The notes beneath the pieces were generated by a model. The model had not been told where the DNA came from, searched no databases, and was given only the letters and a program-made list of their open reading frames with translations. The position numbers and the translations under genes were made by a program. Source: Conchocele bisecta (lineage: Eukaryota; Mollusca; Bivalvia; Lucinida; Thyasiridae). From it: a DNA stretch of 64,000 bases. Positions 1-11,991 of the stretch are shown here, piece after piece. Each line of letters begins with the position of its first letter. Position 1 is the first letter of the stretch. Location: the NCBI GenBank assembly GCA_029237695.1, contig CM055277.1:40954242-41018241 (forward strand). The letters are read 5' to 3'.

Positions 1-2390
1 TTCAAAATAGAGCAAACGGATGTGACGTCAGCTTCGTTATTTATCAATAGATTTCAAAATTTCTTGCTGCGGTCGATATTTCAGTCCTTTAGCTAAAACT
101 TTCCCGCTTTGTGCCCGGCCTATAGTGAAAAACGAACGAAAACTTCACTGGCGGAATATTGAACATATCTAATTTCCGTTTTATTAGGTGTATTTACAAA
201 TGGCGTAAACTGCAATCTAAGGGCGATAACTATCGAACAATAATCATCCGCTGACTTACGGGCTCCCTCCATCTACAACAAACCGCTGGTCGGATCGACT
301 TCAAATTTTGCATGCCGATTCGGATCAAGTGTGAGCAGAGACTCAGATATTTTCAGATATCTTTTAATGCTGCTTTCCACGAAAACGGAAGTGACGTCAT
401 ACTTCCTATAACTTCCTTATTTTCCAACCGATTTCAAGAATTCATTAGGTTTGAGGCGGCTTTCAGCTGCGCCGAAAACCTATTGTATTCGTTGGTTTTT
501 TTTTTTTTTTTTTTTTTTTTTTATTCAGCCGTTCAGTCTACAGCCCAAACCGCTGGTCGGATCGACTTCAAATTTTGCATGCCGATTCGGATCATGTGTG
601 AGCAGAGACTCAGAGATTTTCAGAAATCTCTTAATGCCACTTTCCACGAAACCGGAAGTGACGTCATACTTTCTATAACTTCCTTATTTTCCAACCGATT
701 TCAATAATTCATTTTGCATTGGAAAGCTGACAAAATTTTATATCTCGAATTCACTGACAGTTCTCGGCTATCTGGTCAAATAAGAGAGCTATAGGGATTT
801 GAAGTTGAAAAATTTACATATTTTTCAACGATTTTGCCGAATTTTTGCCGAATTTCGGCTGATAACGGGTGGTCTTTGCAAACATTTTCCAATTTGTACA
901 GTAATGTCAGCAACATAATTTCTTGCCAGTGTGATAGGGGAGTATCAGGCGCATAAAAGATGATAATTTTCAGAGCTCTATCTTGACTACTTCCGGTTCT
1001 ATTGGATGTCAAAGATGAACGTCTTTTTTTCAAGTTTTCAAAATAGAGCAAACGGATGTGACGTCAGCTTCGTTATTTATCAATAGATTTCAAAATTTCT
1101 TGCTGCGGTCGATATTTCAGTCCTTTAGCTAAAACTTTCCCGCTTTGTGCCCGGCCTATGGTGAAAAACAAACGAAAACTTCACTGGCGGAATATTGCTC
1201 ATATGTAATTTCCGTTTTATTAGGTGTATTTACAAATGGCGTAAACTGCAATTTAGGGGCGATAACTATCGAAAAATAATCATCCGCTGACTTACGGGCT
1301 CCCTCCATCTACACCAAACCGCTGGTCGGATCGACTTCAAATTTTGCATGCCGATTAGGATCAAGTGTGAGCAGATACTCAGAGATTTTTCAGATATCTG
1401 TTAATGCTACTTTCCACGAAAACGGAAGTGACGTCATACTTCCTATAACTTCCTTATTTTCCAACCGATTTCAAGAATCGGAATGCTGACAAAATTCTCT
1501 ATCTCAGAATCGCTGACAGTTTTCGGCTGTCTGCTCAAATAAAAGAGCTATATGCATTTGAAGTTGAAAAATGTACATACTTTTCAACGATTTTGCCGAA
1601 TTTCGGCTGATAACGGGTGGTCTTTACTAACGTTTTCCAATTTGTACAGTACTGTCAGCAACACAATTTCTTGCCAGGGTGATAGGGGAGTGTCAGCCGC
1701 ATGAAATATGATAATTTTCAGAGCTATATCTTGACTACTTACGGCTCTATTCAATATCAAAGATGAACGTATTTTTTCAAGTTTTCAAAATAGAGCAAAC
1801 GGATGTGATGTCAGCTTCGTTATTTATCATTCGATTTCAATTGTTTTTGCTGTAGTCGATATTTCTGTCCTTTAGCTAAAACTTTGGCTGAGGATCGAAC
1901 CCGGTATCCCTCGCTCCGAGCTCATCACTCTACCTCTAAGCTAACCGGCCCCACATCGGTGTGATGATGCGAACACAATAACTGTTCATTCTAAAACTTC
2001 AGAAATTCTTTTTGCAACCGATAATTTACACCTTGGGCTAAAGCTTAGTTACACATGAAATCAATGTTTGAGGCTCAAACCTTTGATGCAGCTCAAGCTG
2101 CTCTAGTTTTGCATTGGAAAGCTGACAAAATTCTCCATCTCAAACTCGCTGACAGTTTTCGGCTATCTGCTCAAATAAAAGAGCTATATGCATTTGAAGT
2201 TGGAAAATGTACATACTTTTCAACGATTTTGCCGAATTTCGGCTGATAAAGGGTGGTCTTTACAAATGTTTTCCAATTTCTACAGTACTGTCAGCAAATA
2301 GTTTACACCTTGGGCTAAAGCTTAGTTACACATGAAATCAATGTTTGAGGCTCAAACCGTTGATGCAGCTCAAGCTCCTCTAGTTATTAC
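1..2390. repeat. Complex dispersed repeat, tandem partial copies (left arm)
   Basis: Several partial copies of one repeat lie head to tail. The opening bases recur from 1,038 and again near 1,786. The block beginning CGCTGGTCGGATCGACTTC recurs near 290, 550 and 1,320. The block around GCTGACAAAATTCTCTATC recurs near 730, 1,490 and 2,120. A phrase beginning TTTGAGGCTCAAACC occurs near 2,068 and 2,347. Unit spacing is irregular (about 260, 750 and 1,040 bp). A long T-run at 496-522 interrupts it. No credible coding region is present. The same family recurs inverted at about 3.93-5.23 kb. The repeat class is not recognised. Confidence 0.75.
1886..1952 (-). repeat. tRNA-like (Pol III promoter) fragment, probable SINE head
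   Basis: On the minus strand the segment begins GGGGCCGGTTAGCTTAGAGG. It has an A-box-like TAGCTTAGAGGTAGAG and a B box GGTTCGATCC at tRNA-like spacing. The two acceptor ends do not pair well, so it is probably not a functional tRNA gene. It sits inside the 1-2.4 kb repeat, which fits a tRNA-derived SINE head. Confidence 0.55.
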
Positions 2391-3159
2391 TTATTATTTA
2401 TTACGCTGGTGCAAAGAAGGCAAACAATTGACACAACTGGTGCATACATTGTAGCATTCAACAACATGGAATCGCCTTGGAATTCTTAGGAATTCTTATT
2501 TTAGGCTCGTCGAGCAATTCCTACCGTTTCCGAGCCTATTAGACTTATACAAAACCCTGTTGTGTTTGTTCATACTCATACGTTAATGTTGGTGGCCCAT
2601 CTTTTAGGCACAATATGTTAGTCAAGTTTTACTATGTATCTCCTGTCCAAGAATTGATTTTCCATTTTCTGTCGAACATTAATGATTAAATCTGATAATA
2701 TGCAACTTATTGGAGTCGAATCTTGCAATATGTGAAATAAATGCAGCGCCATACTGGCCACCGATTGGCTTAGAAAGTATATCGAACTGTAATGATGTTC
2801 ATTGTTCACATATTGGATTTTTCAAGAACTACATTTAAATGCTGCGGTCGCTAGCGCTCCCTCGCATTTAATGCCTTAACAATAAAATATGTGAACAATA
2901 ACTTATACTTATCAATAAAAGAAAACTACACGAATACACGTATAGTGTATAGCTGCCTGGTAGTGTATATTAGCTCATAGGTAAACAATGTAACTTTATT
3001 TATCCCGTCAACATAGTGCGTATGCGCCGTGAAACACGGTGTTGTGACACATTTTTGATAACCTGTCAATACGACCTAATCACAGCGTATGAATATGTGC
3101 AGTGGCTGGAGTCATATTTTAGCATTTTACAGCCATTTGTAGGTGTTGACGGGATTAAT

Positions 3160-3300
3160 AGAATAATAGGTTAGTGCCGTGAATGGGAAAAATATCTGGC
3201 GCATCACGGAAACGGGATGTGCTTGGCAGAGCCTCGCCCATCCCGTTTCCTGAGCCTTGCCAGATAGTTTTACCCATTGACGGCACTAACCTACTATTCT
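3160..3300. mobile_element. Hairpin MITE
   Basis: A near-perfect inverted repeat with arms of roughly 65 bp. The left arm starts AGAATAATAGGTTAGTGCCG and its reverse complement lies at the right end, closing on a GC-rich loop (near 3,230). There is no ORF. Class unknown. Confidence 0.75.
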
Positions 3301-3370
3301 CTGTATGATCAACTTAGCAAAAAAACATAACATCGCCATGACATTGAAATTGAGATTGGCAGCATGTTAC

Positions 3371-3868
3371 CTACTGTCTGTTTCACGAAACCTGCCCAAA
3401 TCAATATTTTTTTTGCGATGATATTTAATCAAAATTTAAGAATGAGCCTTCTTTTTATTTCGTGAAAATTTCTTAAAATATTTATTTTATTACGAATAAT
3501 TATTTATCTCTAGAAAATTAACATGTGGAAAAAAGAGGTGGAGAACCTGCAAGAGGAGTCGAAAAACGAAACATTTTGGAAATTGATTCTGAAATTGGAA
3601 ATGATCTAACTAAGTAAACAAAAGTTCCATTTTGAAAATCAATCCACTATTTCTGAAATTAGAAAAATTTCCTGTGAAGATGTCTATGGGGATTTAACAT
3701 ATGGAAATATTTTTTTCGCAATAAAATCAATAATGGACCAAATTTCACGAAATAAAAAGTAGTTTCATTCTTAAATTTTGATAAATTTTATATTATTGAA
3801 AAATATATTGTTTCTGCGTTATTTGTATGGCCTTAACATTTGGGCAGGTTTCGTGAAACAGACAGTAG
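3371..3868. mobile_element. MITE with 31-bp perfect terminal inverted repeats
   Basis: Bases 3,371-3,401 (starting CTACTGTCTGTTTCACGAAA) are an exact reverse complement of 3,838-3,868. A weaker inner inverted repeat (3,441-3,473 against 3,742-3,775, around TTTATTTCGTGAAA) extends the fold. There is no coding capacity. A diverged half-copy starting TGTTTCACGAAAGCTGCTCA is visible near 14,500. Confidence 0.85.
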
Positions 3869-3929
3869 ATCAGTGGTCTGGGTTTCTGTCTCTGAAACGT
3901 TGTGGCCATTACTGACTATGGTTATATAT

Positions 3930-5235
3930 TACAACTAGAGCAGCTGAAGCTGCATCAACGGTTTGAGGCTTGATGTACTGACAAACGTACACTGGCAAAG
4001 TGATTAGAAGACATTGCCAATGACGAAAACATATGAAACTCAAAAAAAAATTGATGCAATTCCAATGAAATTGAAAAAATAAAGTTTTGTATTTTCAGAA
4101 TCGCTTGACTATCCTAAGCATTTTTCATTATATAACGTTCTACGAAATGTGTACCGTTAACCCCCTAGTCTAACATTGAAGTTGAGACGATTCTAAAGCA
4201 CTCACAGCATGTCAGTTCGTATATAAAACCATTGTCTGATACAGCCCACCATACCTGTCTGGCCTCCACCTCGAAGTTTGTCAGCTGTACACACTGTTCT
4301 AGGCGGCTAAGTTTATATGCTCGTTCTCAAACTTCAAATGCATGTAGCTCGCGCATTTGAGCAGATAGCTAAAACTACCAGCGAACCGGAGATAGAGAAT
4401 TTTATTGGCTTTTTAATGCAAAAAAAATATTTGAAATCGGTTGAATAATAAGGAAGTTATGACCATTTCAATTTTTTTTAAAAACTTCAAATGCCTACAA
4501 CTCTCTCATTTGGGCAGATAGCCAAAAACTACCAGCGAAACGGAGATAGAGAATTTTGTTGGCTTTTTAATGCAAAAAAAATATTTGAAATCGGTTAGAT
4601 AATAAAAAAGTTATGACCATTTCAAATTTGAAAAATTGAAAAAAAATGTCCAAGTTTGAAAGACAATATAATCAGAACTATTCAAGCCATTGCTCTGAAA
4701 AATATCATCTTCTGTGCGGATGAATGTCCCGCGTGACGCTGTCAAAAAATTATGTTGCTGAGATTACTGTACAAATTGGAAACTGTTTTCAAAGACCACC
4801 CGTTAAAATAAAATAAAAATCTGAAATTGTTGATTTTTTTCATTTTTCCCAATTTCACATGTCTATAGCTCTCTCATTTGAGCAGATAGCCAAACATTGT
4901 CAGCGAAGCGAAGATAGAGAATTCTCGCAGCTTTACAATTCAAAAAGAATTTTTGAAATCGGTTGGAAAATAAGGAAGTTATAGGGAATTATATGATATA
5001 TGACGTCACTTCCGGTTTCGTAAAAAGTGACGTCATGAGAATTCTGAAAATTACGTTATTCTCGTCTCACTGTTGATGCGAATCGGTATGCAAAATTTGA
5101 AGTCGATCCGACCAGCGGTTTGGGCTGTAGTCTCGATGGCTGAATAAAAAGAAAAAAAAGAAAAAGAAAAAGAAAAAGAAAAAAAAACCCAACGAAAACA
5201 AAAGGTTTGAGGAATCAAATTCCTCAAACCTAACT
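3930..5235. repeat. Complex dispersed repeat, inverted arm
   Basis: This carries the 1-2.4 kb repeat in reverse orientation. For example, 5,089-5,125 (GAAGTCGATCCGACCAGCGG) is the reverse complement of the block near 550. The phrase TTTGAGGC reappears inverted near 3,940. It ends in an A-rich run (5,146-5,187), mirroring the T-run at 496. No gene is seen. With the left arm it could form a multi-kilobase imperfect foldback. Confidence 0.7.
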
Positions 5236-5359
5236 AGCTAGCACATGCACCGGCTGTTGGAAGTAACTGTTCTGTGTCATGTGCTGTGTGTTTTGACGTT
5301 CATTGGGCGACGACTTGAGCTTTGATATTCAAACAATAAACATACGCCATATCTAATTA

Positions 5360-5719
5360 TTATGGAAGCGTCCTGGTGCCAATGATAAATTAGTTTTATA
5401 TCCTAATTAGGATACACTAACTCCCAATTAGGCAATATAATCTCCTAATTAGGAGTTAGTATCTCCTAATTATAACTTATCATCTCCTAATTAGGACTTA
5501 TTATATCATAATTAGGAGGTAGTATCGCCTAATGACTTAGTATCTCCTAATTAGGACTAACCATCTCCTAATTATGACTTAGTATTTCCTAATTATGACG
5601 TATTATCTCCTAATTAGGACTTACTATCTCCTAATTAGGACTTACGATATGTGTCAATGCAGAAAAATGTTTTATCTCCTTAAATATATGTTAGCATTGG
5701 CACCAGGACGCTTCCATAA
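5360..5719. mobile_element. Foldback element with internal CCTAATTAGG array
   Basis: Perfect 25-bp terminal inverted repeats (5,360-5,384 and 5,695-5,719, starting TTATGGAAGCGTCCTGGTGC) enclose about 12 degenerate copies of a roughly 20-bp word with palindromic core CCTAATTAGG (5,400-5,645). A partial match to the terminus occurs near 43,985 (GGCACCAGGAC). Confidence 0.85.
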
Positions 5720-5917
5720 ATTATCGTTTGTTAGCTGAAACTAAAACAAAAAACTACACACCACCTTTATGGAATGCTTTGAAAGTATGAGAATTTAATA
5801 ACGCTCCTGATAATCACAATACAATGCCAATTATGAAACTTTGCAATTTTACATTGTTTTAAAGGAAGAATTTGACGATTGGTGGGGCTTTTATCAAATA
5901 GAAAACAAATAATAATA

Positions 5918-6136
5918 CAATGGAACCTCTCTAAACCGGACACGCTGCGAGGTACCCAGGGTGTCCGGTTTAGAGATGTTCCATTGTAATTCCGATGTAA
6001 AATCACGGAAATACATGTCTGTGTGCATTGCAATATTGAACACTGATCAGCATCAGCGATATTTAACATTGAAATCGGTCATAATTTAACACATCGATGT
6101 CGCAAGGTTTTCCGGTTTAGAGAGGTTCCTCTCTAC
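5918..6136. mobile_element. Pogo/Tigger-type MITE (possibly nested)
   Basis: Ends read CAATGGAACCTCTCTAAACC and, inverted, GGTTTAGAGATGTTCCATTG (to 5,987). A further inverted end occurs at 6,109-6,136. The CAGTGGAACCTCTNTANACCGGACACC-like terminus is typical of Pogo/Tigger DNA transposons. Other copies in the window are at 14,929, 48,222 and 56,247. Confidence 0.65.
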
Positions 6137-6653
6137 ATAATTAGCATACCATAAACATATACGATACATATATAAAGCATACAGTAGTATAGAAAACATT
6201 GGGGATTCCTAAGAATAATTAAGTCTGTATATGTATTTTCGCATTTGAATGTCAGCTTCCGATATATCGGAAAACCACACGATTATTGAGTGACGTAATC
6301 ACTTTCACCGATACATGGTTACTACTAAATACCGCTTTGCTGCAGACACAAAGACACACCCGCTTGCAACTCTTCCCGAGCTTTATTAAAATATATTTTC
6401 AGCATTGCAAATGTGTAGATAATCACCACAAACAATGCAATATCTTAATACACGATATACGTATATGATAAGCAGAAATAACCGAATTTAGCAATGCGAG
6501 AACTGATGTATCGATGACATAGTGTCCAGTCCAAACAAGTTGATCATGTGACTACTGTAACACCCGCGGGAAATACGACTGCAACGCTAGTTATTTTTTT
6601 CAATAATATGTTTTTTGTATTATTATTTTACTTCATGTTTTACGTCTTACAAG

Positions 6654-6710
6654 AAAACGTGACGGACGGACGGACGGGCGGACGGATGGACGGAGGGACG
6701 GACACCGGGA
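6654..6710. repeat. GGAC microsatellite
   Basis: Imperfect run of GGAC/GGGC tetranucleotides directly downstream (minus-strand sense) of the candidate exon at 6.8 kb. It would be intronic to that gene if the exon is real. Confidence 0.8.
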
Positions 6711-6772
6711 CGAAAACAATATGCCCATTGTTATTAAACAAAATGGATATTTTGTATAATAATGAGACGTAC

Positions 6773-6950
6773 CTTGCCCGGCTCCAGTTACGTGGATGAC
6801 CAAACCCACGGAATTAATGACAGTGACCAATCCGATTATGACCAATGCGGTGGTCAGCTTGACCACAGTCGGCCGTCCAGGCGAGTCTGGGACAGTCTTC
6901 GTCTTCTTGTCCGGCTCAGTACCGTCCAACAGCTCGAAGACGCTCGACAT
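6773..6950 (-). CDS. Candidate first coding exon of a single-pass membrane protein
   Basis: An ATG at 6,950-6,948 opens 59 codons on the minus strand. Residues 1-28 are polar with acidic and lysine-rich stretches. Residues about 29-55 form a hydrophobic segment (VVKLTTALVIIGLVTVINSV) that could be a membrane span. The frame then meets a strong splice donor, CAAG|GTACGT, at 6,773/6,772, giving a phase-1 exon. No acceptor or second exon is recognised to the left, where a GGAC microsatellite and AT-rich DNA follow. No family is recognised. This is the only stretch in the window that looks like a host gene, and it rests on codon appearance and the donor alone. Confidence 0.4.
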
Positions 6951-7014
6951 ACTTGCAATGTTGTCTCGTGTAACTACACACGAATACACCGGCCGTTTGC
7001 AGCTGAATCAACCT

Positions 7015-7262
7015 TTAACTCTTTCACCCCTAAGTAACTGGAATGGAATTGGATATGAATATTTTGCAACCAATCCAATGGTCACAACATGATTTTCAGA
7101 CTAGTCCATTTATGAAAAGAGGGTATTTTTTTATCTAAAAAATGTGAAAATTACTTGCAAAAAATGCAAATCCTGATGAGACGGCTCCTTACGAGCCGGC
7201 TCATCTGGATCTGCACTGTTTGCATAAACCGCTATAGCGGGCGTTCGGGTTCAAAGGGTTAA
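7015..7262 (-). mobile_element. MITE-like repeat with TTAACCC-type ends
   Basis: A block running from TTAACTCTTTCACCCCTAAG to GGGTTCAAAGGGTTAA. Diverged copies in the opposite orientation lie at 46,848-47,063 and 54,873-55,088. Shared phrases include GATCTGCACTGTTTG and AGTTACTTAGGGGTGAAAG (on one strand or the other). Only the last few bases of the two ends are inverted. Non-coding. Confidence 0.65.
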
Positions 7263-8788
7263 AGGGACATATCAGGATTTTTAAAAAAAATACTATAAAA
7301 ATTAAAAATGTGTTTTCATCATGTCCTTGTGTAAAGTGGTTTAATTGAAGATATATGACGATACTAAGACCGCTTAATTATTTCTATTTTCACCAATATA
7401 GGTACATACATAGGATTTCCTATACCTGGATATTTATGTACCGATATCGGTGAAAATTGAAACAACTCATTAAATTAACAAGCAATGCATATCGTTATCA
7501 GGTTACAGGAGTGTGATATTTGATCAGGAGCTGCACTGGCCACACATCCCATATGCCCTATTTCTCCAGTCAAAGCAACATATTTGTTTTGGCAGCGTAT
7601 AAGAATCGTCTCCCTATGAGACGATTCTCATGCGCTGGCAAAACTAAAAATTATGAATATAAGTGAAAAATCAGCAGACGAGAAAATAATTAATATTCAA
7701 TTAAATACAGCGTTGTAAGTGCTAATTTGTTAGCGGAGTTATATTCTTTTCTGAAACCACAATGCAAATGAGACATGATATTTTTTAATTATTTATACTA
7801 ATTAAATGCGTCACCTAAATATATAATGTTCTAACCTACTGACTGTATGCATGTACCTTTAACAAGTTTAAATATTCAGCAGAAAAAGGCACCATTGGGT
7901 GTGCAAAGCAGGTGCGAATTTCACTACACTTTGTGCGATTAAAATGTTCGCAACACAGTGCAAAACTAAAATGCACAACAAATAAAACATGTAGGGCAAT
8001 AAGGCTAGCATTAATGCACCACGTTAATGTGTGAAGGGAATTTATAGAAATCGTCTTACGAACATTCTTTATCGTACTGAGTTTAATGAACGGGGTCCAG
8101 ATCTGTGTGATAAGCGGATCGTTTCACGATAGTTCGTACCATAAATGTGTTCGTGCAACCTTTTGTTGTTGTAATTTCACTTAACACATCCAAGTGGTTC
8201 ACTTACGCTACCGTTTTCAAAAAACATCTGCGTGACGTTAAATGTGAATAAATCCATCAAAGAATTTCCAAAATCAGAAACTAATGCGAACCTAGTTGTT
8301 TTTGCACTTACGAACTGCTTAGTCGTACAAAAGTTTACTGAAATAGGCCAAAGTGGTCTAAACGGTTGGCGCTGATCTCAAACGTTAACTAATGTCCCTT
8401 TTGCGAGTCATAACTCATCTTAACCTAGGCCCCGATGTGACATTATTTGTGTTAACTTAACTTTTAAAATCGCTGTTTAAGTATAGCATGTACAACAGCT
8501 GAAACGCCCAAGAATTTGTGTTAACATAATATTATATTCGCTTATCATTTTAACATATACTTTTTTTAACAAAAAGAAGTCCGTTTTCGCGTCTTAAGGA
8601 AGAATAGAAACGCAACTCAAACCATCCTGTTAAACTGCTTGCAGCTTACTGATGCCCACTTTCCTAAAGAGAAAGTGATACACAATGTATGTGACTAGTT
8701 CCACTTATACTCGTTCAAACACACGAGAAAACAAACATTGCATATACGTATTAGGAATACATGTACGATGGATGATGGACAAAGAAAT
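7263..8788. other. Intergenic, no gene seen
   Basis: AT-rich DNA with no credible ORF. Near 7,770-7,835 a fragment resembles the inner part of the 500-bp MITE family at 27-29.6 kb. Near 8,050-8,340 decayed words (TTTGCACTTACGAAC, TTAGTCGTACAAA) resemble the ends of the MITE at 11,992. Confidence 0.6.
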
Positions 8789-9197
8789 TACGGTGTTCCG
8801 TTTGGGCCATCGTAATATCGCTACCGGGTCGATACTATGATAACACGATACTACGATACTGCTAGATGATCTATGATACATAGTACGATGACTATTGAGA
8901 TATCATGAAGGTACGATGACGATAGTACGATATTACGACGGCACGGTGACGATAGTACGATGTTACGATGACGATTAAATACGATACTACGATGATGATC
9001 TACAATATAATATCGTAGTATCGTCATCGTGTTATCGTGATATTGTGTTATCGTTATCGTGCTATCATATTATCGTCATCGTTGCTTCGTGTTATCGCCA
9101 TCGTAGTATCGTGATATCGTACTATCTTTATCATGCTTTCATGATATCGTAGTATCGACCCGATAGCGATATGACGATGGCCTAAATAGAACACCAT
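8789..9197. mobile_element. Foldback element with TACGATGACGATAG arrays
   Basis: Imperfect terminal inverted repeats of about 50 bp (left ACGGTGTTCCGTTTGGGCCA, right inverted with TAGAACACC) enclose two halves. The left half is a string of TACGATGACGATAG-like words and the right half their reverse complements (TATCGTCATCGTG). The whole could fold into one long hairpin. Non-coding. Confidence 0.8.
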
Positions 9198-9746
9198 AAA
9201 AACTCGACACATGTATATTCTGATCATCCATTGTATTAAACATGTGTTTATCAGGTAACGAGCAAAGCATTGACGTCAGAGATGACGCAACGTTAACGTG
9301 TATGCGTTCTCGTCAACGAAACTCGTGAACTATATTTGCCACTCACCTCGCATAAGGCGTAACCTGCGAAGACGTTCTTGGTGAATGTCTCTTGCACAGT
9401 TCAATATTTAGTTTGTATCTAATGAGTAATATAAACTCAGATTTAAATTTCAGTGCGTATTTTACTTTTACAAATGTAATATTGATTTTCTTCCTTATCA
9501 TGCTTATTAAATTAGGAACAAATGATGAAACAATATAAAACACATTTAAAAATTTACAACTAAGTAAATTTCAACATTATTACAGCATGTTCACTATTTA
9601 ATTTGAAAAGCAATGAGTATTTTCACATTGGTGTGCGTATTTTGTACTCTCACATTTGATAATCAGTGCGTATTCTGCTAAAATAAGTGAGTAAAATTTG
9701 CCAAGCCGCACCTTATCTGGAGCTCTTGAAAACATATACATGTACT

Positions 9747-9778
9747 AGTATGTGTTAATGACAAACGCTTATTAAATA
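9747..9778. repeat. 32-bp direct repeat, left target-site duplication
   Basis: Identical to 11,896-11,927 (starts AGTATGTGTTAATGACAAAC). The pair brackets the LINE-derived segment and is read as its target-site duplication. Confidence 0.8.
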
Positions 9779-11895
9779 GCAATACATCCGTTAACATTGA
9801 AAGTATAAAATTAACACTTGTACATGTAGATCAATTTAAACAATCATGGGATGAGAAAGTGTCAGCTTCAAGTAAGGGGAAAACGTATAATATATTTAAA
9901 GAAACCGTACAATTTGAAGAGTACTTCAGAATTTTGCCTAAATCTTTATACATAAATTTAGTTAAATTTCGAACAAGTAACAACAAACTACCTATAGAGA
10001 GAGACATGTCGGTGGTCTGGTCAGGATACATCGGAACGAAAATGCCTTTTGTGTAACTCGGGAGATATAGGAGATGAATTCCAGTATCTACTTACTTGCC
10101 CGTTCTTTTCCGAAAGTCGAAAAGAATATATCGCGAAATATTTCTTTAACCGTACGAATATATTAAAATTTAAAGAACTTCTAAATATCACTTCCGCAAT
10201 TTGGTTGAAAAGGTTAAGCCTATTTGTCAAAGAAATAATGTCTGTATTTACGTAAGGATGAATAACTATTCAGTATACGGATATATATTAACTGGTTTAA
10301 CCGACTGGAAAATGGAATTTGACTCGTTCAAACCAATGTATACTCTGACCAATACAACGGCATAGCTTCTACAGTATCTACATGATTGCATATGACCGAT
10401 GCACTAACTTATTTACCGTGTGTCAGACAGACTAAGACCTGACCAGACTGCCGATTCACGCAGTCTGGTTTGGGACTACACTGTCCACACACGCCGTAAG
10501 ACCCTTTTACCCAGCCGTGGACCAAAACATCATGTACCTTTATACTAATGACGTCATATTGATACCTTTAATAAAGTCCACTGCATGTGTACAGTGCGCA
10601 TGGTTGATTGCCGACTACAAACAATGGGACCAGCTGAGTGTCGCTATGCTTGTCGTCTGCAATCTCCGAATTGGCCCAATATATTACGTTCATGTATGTA
10701 GTAGATACAATATTTCATGAAGTAGAAATGAACAGTATATACCAATACTAAATGTATTAATGTATTCATAGTAATGCTTACATGCATATGCTATTAAGAT
10801 TCTCATCCATACACCATGTACACACCATAAAACAATCGGGTGCAAACACTGCAGACCCAGGTGGGACAGCTCACGGCGAACCGCCTCATGAGGATTTACA
10901 GTGTTTGTTATCATTATTATTTGATTAAAGTGATATGTCGATCGATAGCATAGCATAATCACCCGATATTCACCGGTGTGTTTGCAGTCTGCAATCGTGA
11001 AATTCACAAATGTTTGAAGACGCACATTTGACCATGTTGTCATTCAGGCAGCACGATATGTACATCAATAATTTTAAGTTAGTCTATGTCTCTGATGTAG
11101 ATTGAAACATGTCATGCATACTGGATATTTTCAGTCATGATAACTACATGTAAAAACGTAAATATATATTAAAACATTGTATTCATACGACTTCCTCACG
11201 TTCTTTCGAATTTCGGCTTCAACGTGAGGGCGTCGAAAGATGACAATATCAATTGAAGCTAACCCAGTCTCCTTCTCTGCATATATACATGTAGAGATCG
11301 AGGACAGCCGGGCTATGCCAGTGTCATTTCCATTTGTATAACCTGGTGTAACACATTCATCTATACTTTTCAAGTACAGTATACATGCATAAAAGTCTGC
11401 TGCAATATAGTGTACATTTATTTCGAATATTGATATCCATAGTTAGCAATTATATTTATTGTTCACAAAAATATCTGTCAAAATTGTGTTATGGTGATAA
11501 GTGACACAGATTTCGAAAGTTTTTGTTTTTTATTCAAGAAAATGTTCTGTGCTACTTGATTAATTCAATACTTGTATGATAAACACAACTTATGCATCCA
11601 TATAGGGCAAGGCCTCATATGGAAGTTTCTCCCGCCCATTGGGACTTAATCATTTTATTTGCATTTTTGTATTACTTTAAGGCTTTATCATGTCGTTTTC
11701 CATCACTGTGTACTATCGGCTTCTTTAAAATGAGACACATGAATGCCATTATTTGCAATACATGTCACATGACTATTGTAGCAGACACCCTGTCGCCATT
11801 TTGATTGCTTATGCCATGACAATCAATATGTACTCATATACCGCATGTTGCGGTCTGAGATTTGCAAAATAAAGATATGTTCTCTTCTTCTGTTC
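9779..11895 (+). mobile_element. 5'-truncated CR1/L2-like LINE insertion
   Basis: Flanked by 32-bp direct repeats. The left part encodes the C-terminus of a LINE reverse-transcriptase protein. The right end (11,840-11,895) has the 3'-terminal look of such elements, with AATAAA at about 11,869 followed by a pyrimidine-rich tail. Between 10,260 and 11,830 no coding remnant is seen; short hairpins near 10,450 (CCAGACTGCC/CGCAGTCTGG) suggest nested small insertions or 3'UTR. Confidence 0.7.
9840..10255 (+). pseudogene. LINE ORF2 C-terminal fragment
   Basis: Two overlapping frames together resemble the C-terminus of bivalve LINE polyproteins. The first ends in a phrase like KFRTSNNKLPIE (to about 10,000). 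The second carries a CLLCNSGDIGDEF...YLLTCPFFSE segment and runs to a stop at 10,255. A frame change lies near 10,000-10,020. The terminal zinc-binding motif of this family is C-x2-C-...-H-x4-C. Here the histidine position is glutamine (FQYLLTC). The polymerase and endonuclease domains are absent because of 5' truncation. Confidence 0.75.
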
Positions 11896-11927
11896 AGTAT
11901 GTGTTAATGACAAACGCTTATTAAATA
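11896..11927. repeat. 32-bp direct repeat, right target-site duplication
   Basis: Exact copy of 9,747-9,778. It directly follows the LINE 3' end. Confidence 0.8.
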
Positions 11928-11991
11928 ATGAAGGGTTAAACGCCTTCAGTGCATCCTGAGCAAACACGAAATACAGTCCTGATTTGGTCCT

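Noticed and set aside
1886..1952. Functional tRNA gene
   Set aside because: A and B boxes are present but the acceptor stem does not pair. A SINE head fits better. The same applies to 25,438 and 26,031.
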